From: Henricia sp. BOLD:AAB3569
Lineage: Eukaryota > Echinodermata > Asteroidea > Spinulosida > Echinasteridae
Reading direction: 5' to 3'
Length of the DNA: 64,000 bases
Assembly: GCA_037783545.1 (NCBI GenBank)
Contig: JBBELK010000629.1
Coordinates: 1-64,000 of the forward strand
In this document: positions 61,501 to 64,000 of the stretch, piece after piece
How positions within the stretch are numbered: the first letter of the stretch is position 1
Layout of the letters: every line of letters starts with the position of its first letter
Translations under genes and position numbers: made by a program
The notes under the pieces: generated by a model
What the model saw: only the letters and a program-made list of their open reading frames with translations
What the model was told of the DNA's origin: nothing
Database searches by the model: none

Positions 61501-64000
61501 TCTTTGGGGTACTCCTGAGTTGTGCGCATGCTCAGTCATTCGGACTGTCGTTAACGCACCGCAGTTTGGCTCGGCAATTTGGTCAAAGTGTGGTCCAAAC
61601 GTCGGCAAATTTGGAGGTCGAAAAATGTTCCGACGAACTTCAGATTTTGCATGCCCTAAACTCTCTATATTGCGCACTTGTCATAAAAAATTGACAGACT
61701 TTCGCCGGGAAATGGCAGAGAAATTTCAAAGTTTAGAAAAAACTGGGTTGAGGCTTCCTGACTGCTCTCATGCAAACCGTGGCTGTCTGTACACACCTCT
61801 TTGGGGTACTCCTGAGTTGTGCGCATGCTCAGTCATTCGGACTGTCGTTAACGCACCGCAGTTTGGCTCGGCAATTTGGTCAAAGTGTGGTCCAAACGTC
61901 GGCAAATTTGGAGGTCGAAAAATGTTCCGACGAACTTCAGATTTTGCATGCCCTAAACTCTCTATATTGCGCACTTGTCATAAAAAATTGACAGACTTTC
62001 GCCGGGAAATGGCAGAGAAATTTCAAAGTTTAGAAAAAACTGGGTTGAGGCTTCCTGACTGCTCTCATGCAAACCGTGGCTGTCTGTACACACCTCTTTG
62101 GGGTACTCCTGAGTTGTGCGCATGCTCAGTCATTCGGACTGTCGTTAACGCACCGCAGTTTGGCTCGGCAATTTGGTCAAAGTGTGGTCCAAACGTCGGC
62201 AAATTTGGAGGTCGAAAAATGTTCCGACGAACTTCAAATTTTGCATGACCTAAACTCTCTATATTGCGCACTTGTCATAAAAAATTGACAGACTTTCGCC
62301 GGGAAATGGCAGAGAAATTTCAAAGTTTAGAAAAAACTGGGTTGAGGCTTCCTGACTGCTCTCACGCAAACCGTGGCTGTCTGTACACACCTCTTTGGGG
62401 TACTCCTGAGTTGTGCGCATGCTCAGTCATTCGGACTGTCGTTAACGCACCGCAGTTTGGCTCGGCAATTTGGTCAAAGTGTGGTCCAAACGTCGGCAAA
62501 TTTGGAGGTCGAAAAATGTTCCGACGAACTTCAGATTTTGCATGCCCTAAACTCTCTATATTGCGCACTTGTCATAAAAAATTGACAGACTTTCGCCGGG
62601 AAATGGCAGAGAAATTTCAAAGTTTAGAAAAAACTGGGTTGAGGCTTCCTGACTGCTCTCATGCAAACCGTGGCTGTCTGTACACACCTCTTTGGGGTAC
62701 TCCTGAGTTGTGCGCATGCTCAGTCATTCGGACTGTCGTTAACGCACCGCAGTTTGGCTCGGCAATTTGGTCAAAGTGTGGTCCAAACGTCGGCAAATTT
62801 GGAGGTCGAAAAATGTTCCGACGAACTTCAAATTTTGCATGCCCTAAACTCTCTATATTGCGCACTTGTCATAAAAAATTGACAGACTTTCGCCGGGAAA
62901 TGGCAGAGAAATTTCAAAGTTTAGAAAAAACTGGGTTGAGGCTTCCTGACTGCTCTCATGCAAACCGTGGCTGTCTGTACACACCTCTTTGGGGTACTCC
63001 TGAGTTGTGCGCATGCTCAGTCATTCGGACTGTCGTTAACGCACCGCAGTTTGGCTCGGCAATTTGGTCAAAGTGTGGTCCAAACGTCGGCAAATTTGGA
63101 GGTCGAAAAATGTTCCGACGAACTTCAAATTTTGCATGACCTAAACTCTCTATATTGCGCACTTGTCATAAAAAATTGACAGACTTTCGCCGGGAAATGG
63201 CAGAGAAATTTCAAAGTTTAGAAAAAACTGGGTTGAGGCTTCCTGACTGCTCTCACGCAAACCGTGGCTGTCTGTACACACCTCTTTGGGGTACTCCTGA
63301 GTTGTGCGCATGCTCAGTCATTCGGACTGTCGTTAACGCACCGCAGTTTGGCTCGGCAATTTGGTCAAAGTGTGGTCCAAACGTCGGCAAATTTGGAGGT
63401 CGAAAAATGTTCCGACGAACTTCAGATTTTGCATGCCCTAAACTCTCTATATTGCGCACTTGTCATAAAAAATTGACAGACTTTCGCCGGGAAATGGCAG
63501 AGAAATTTCAAAGTTTAGAAAAAACTGGGTTGAGGCTTCCTGACTGCTCTCATGCAAACCGTGGCTGTCTGTACACACCTCTTTGGGGTACTCCTGAGTT
63601 GTGCGCATGCTCAGTCATTCGGACTGTCGTTAACGCACCGCAGTTTGGCTCGGCAATTTGGTCAAAGTGTGGTCCAAACGTCGGCAAATTTGGAGGTCGA
63701 AAAATGTTCCGACGAACTTCAAATTTTGCATGACCTAAACTCTCTATATTGCGCACTTGTCATAAAAAATTGACAGACTTTCGCCAGGAAATGGCAGAGA
63801 AATTTCAAAGTTTAGAAAAAACTGGGTTGAGGCTTCCTGACTGCTCTCACGCAAACCGTGGCTGTCTGTACACACCTCTTTGGGGTACTCCTGAGTTGTG
63901 CGCATGCTCAGTCATTCGGACTGTCGTTAACGCACCGCAGTTTGGCTCGGCAATTTAGTCAAAGTGTGGTCCAAACGTCGGCAAATTTGGAGGTCGAAAA
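52538..64000. repeat. Tandem 23-monomer segmental duplication, period 6,803 bp, cut by window end
   Basis: Bases 52538-57197 match 59341-64000 with no visible difference over about 4.66 kb. Rare markers that align exactly at +6,803 include GGCAAAGAAA (52538), GGCTTTCTG, a 7-A first A-run (near 53100), CGCCGGAAAATGG, GTCGGAAAATTT, AAGTTGAGAAA, GGTCTAAAAATG, CTGTGTTGAGG with GTCTTTCGG and CCGAAGAAC, GTCGTAAACG with GACAAACTT, CGCCAGGAAA and CAATTTAGTC. The left breakpoint lies between about 52481 and 52538. If the duplication is simple and head to tail, copy 1 is about 52538-59340 and copy 2 continues about 2.1 kb past the window. The period is 23 monomers plus 1 minus the 29-bp deletion at 58296. 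Confidence 0.93.
58253..58520 (+). repeat. Monomer with a 29-bp internal deletion (268 bp)
   Basis: GCTCAG joins directly to TTTGGCTCGG at 58296/58297. The 29 bases that normally lie between, including the CAGTC/GACTG inverted repeat's right arm, CGTTAACG and the following GCAG, are missing. The trinucleotide CAG sits at both ends of the lost segment, consistent with a microhomology- or slippage-mediated deletion. This is the only monomer in the window with a length change beyond 1-2 bp. It also carries CTCATGCAA, GCATGACC and GGCACAGAAA. Confidence 0.95.

Larger units (their letters stand above)
1..64000 (+). repeat. Satellite DNA array, 297-bp monomer, 215 full copies plus a partial
   Basis: The entire window is a head-to-tail array of one monomer, always in the same orientation. 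Landmark motifs (GTACACACC, TGCGCATGC, CGTTAACG, TTTCGCCGGGAAA) recur at intervals of 297 bp, occasionally 296, 298 or 299, and once 268. Taking GTACACACC as phase start, monomers begin at 1, 299, 597, 895 and so on to 63868, giving 215 complete units and a 133-bp partial unit at the right end. No insertion, inversion, transposon or unique spacer interrupts the array, and neither true edge is inside the window. Long tandem arrays of near-identical monomers are typical of eukaryotic constitutive heterochromatin. That placement is inference, and I do not recognise the family. Nothing in the window supports a host gene, RNA gene, origin or terminator. Confidence 0.99.

Noticed and set aside
1-64000. 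CRISPR array
   Set aside because: The repeated unit is the whole 297 bp with no unique spacers between copies, far outside CRISPR repeat lengths, and no cas genes are present.
1-64000. LTR, LINE, SINE or DNA transposon origin or insertion
   Set aside because: No terminal repeats, target-site duplications, transposase or reverse-transcriptase motifs, or interruptions of the monomer rhythm were seen.
1-64000. Telomeric or simple-sequence repeat
   Set aside because: The period is 297 bp with complex sequence, and no short telomere-type motif is tandemly repeated anywhere.

Overview
The whole 64,000-base window is one uninterrupted satellite DNA array. A single monomer, normally 297 bp, is repeated head to tail in one orientation. 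Counting from the motif GTACACACC at position 1, I place 215 complete monomers (1 to 63867) and a 133-bp partial one (63868 to 64000). The base arithmetic closes: 215 x 297 plus a net 12 bases of indels gives 63,867. I see no unique DNA, RNA gene, transposon, protein-coding gene or array edge. Neighbouring monomers usually differ by zero to a few bases. A long, near-identical array of this kind points to a eukaryotic nuclear chromosome (centromeric, pericentromeric, subtelomeric or other heterochromatin). I do not recognise the monomer family and cannot name the species or clade. The consensus monomer is about 46.5% G+C and has 16 CpG, about the number expected from its base composition.

Layout from diagnostic variants. 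1-3270: monomers of irregular length (296/297/298). About 3.3-12.2 kb: carries TTGTGCATG, ACCTCGGC and GAAACAACTG variants. About 12.2-25.5 kb: carries CACTGCAG, GGTAAAAG and AATTTTGTC variants. About 25.5-28 kb: a perfect tandem four-monomer duplication. About 28-45 kb: dominated by CCGTAGC, GGTTCAAAC and GTAAACACC variants, with 3-, 5-, 6- and 7-monomer duplications. About 45-51.4 kb: carries ACTTTAAAT and TTGTCTCGG variants and a 5-monomer duplication. About 51.4-64 kb: dominated by TTCAGATTTTG, CTCATGCAA and GCATGACC, and containing a 23-monomer, 6,803-bp duplication that runs off the right edge.

There is no single higher-order repeat. The array is a patchwork of overlapping segmental duplications of 1 to 23 monomers, as expected from repeated unequal exchange with local homogenisation. 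Because 297 is a multiple of 3 and one forward frame happens to lack stops, very long open frames (up to 837 codons) appear. Recurrent stops, frame-changing A-run variants and mostly non-synonymous variation argue that they are not genes. I found no convincing new biological system. The points most worth following are the 6.8-kb duplication, which makes a testable prediction outside the window, the patchwork structure, and the CpG pattern.
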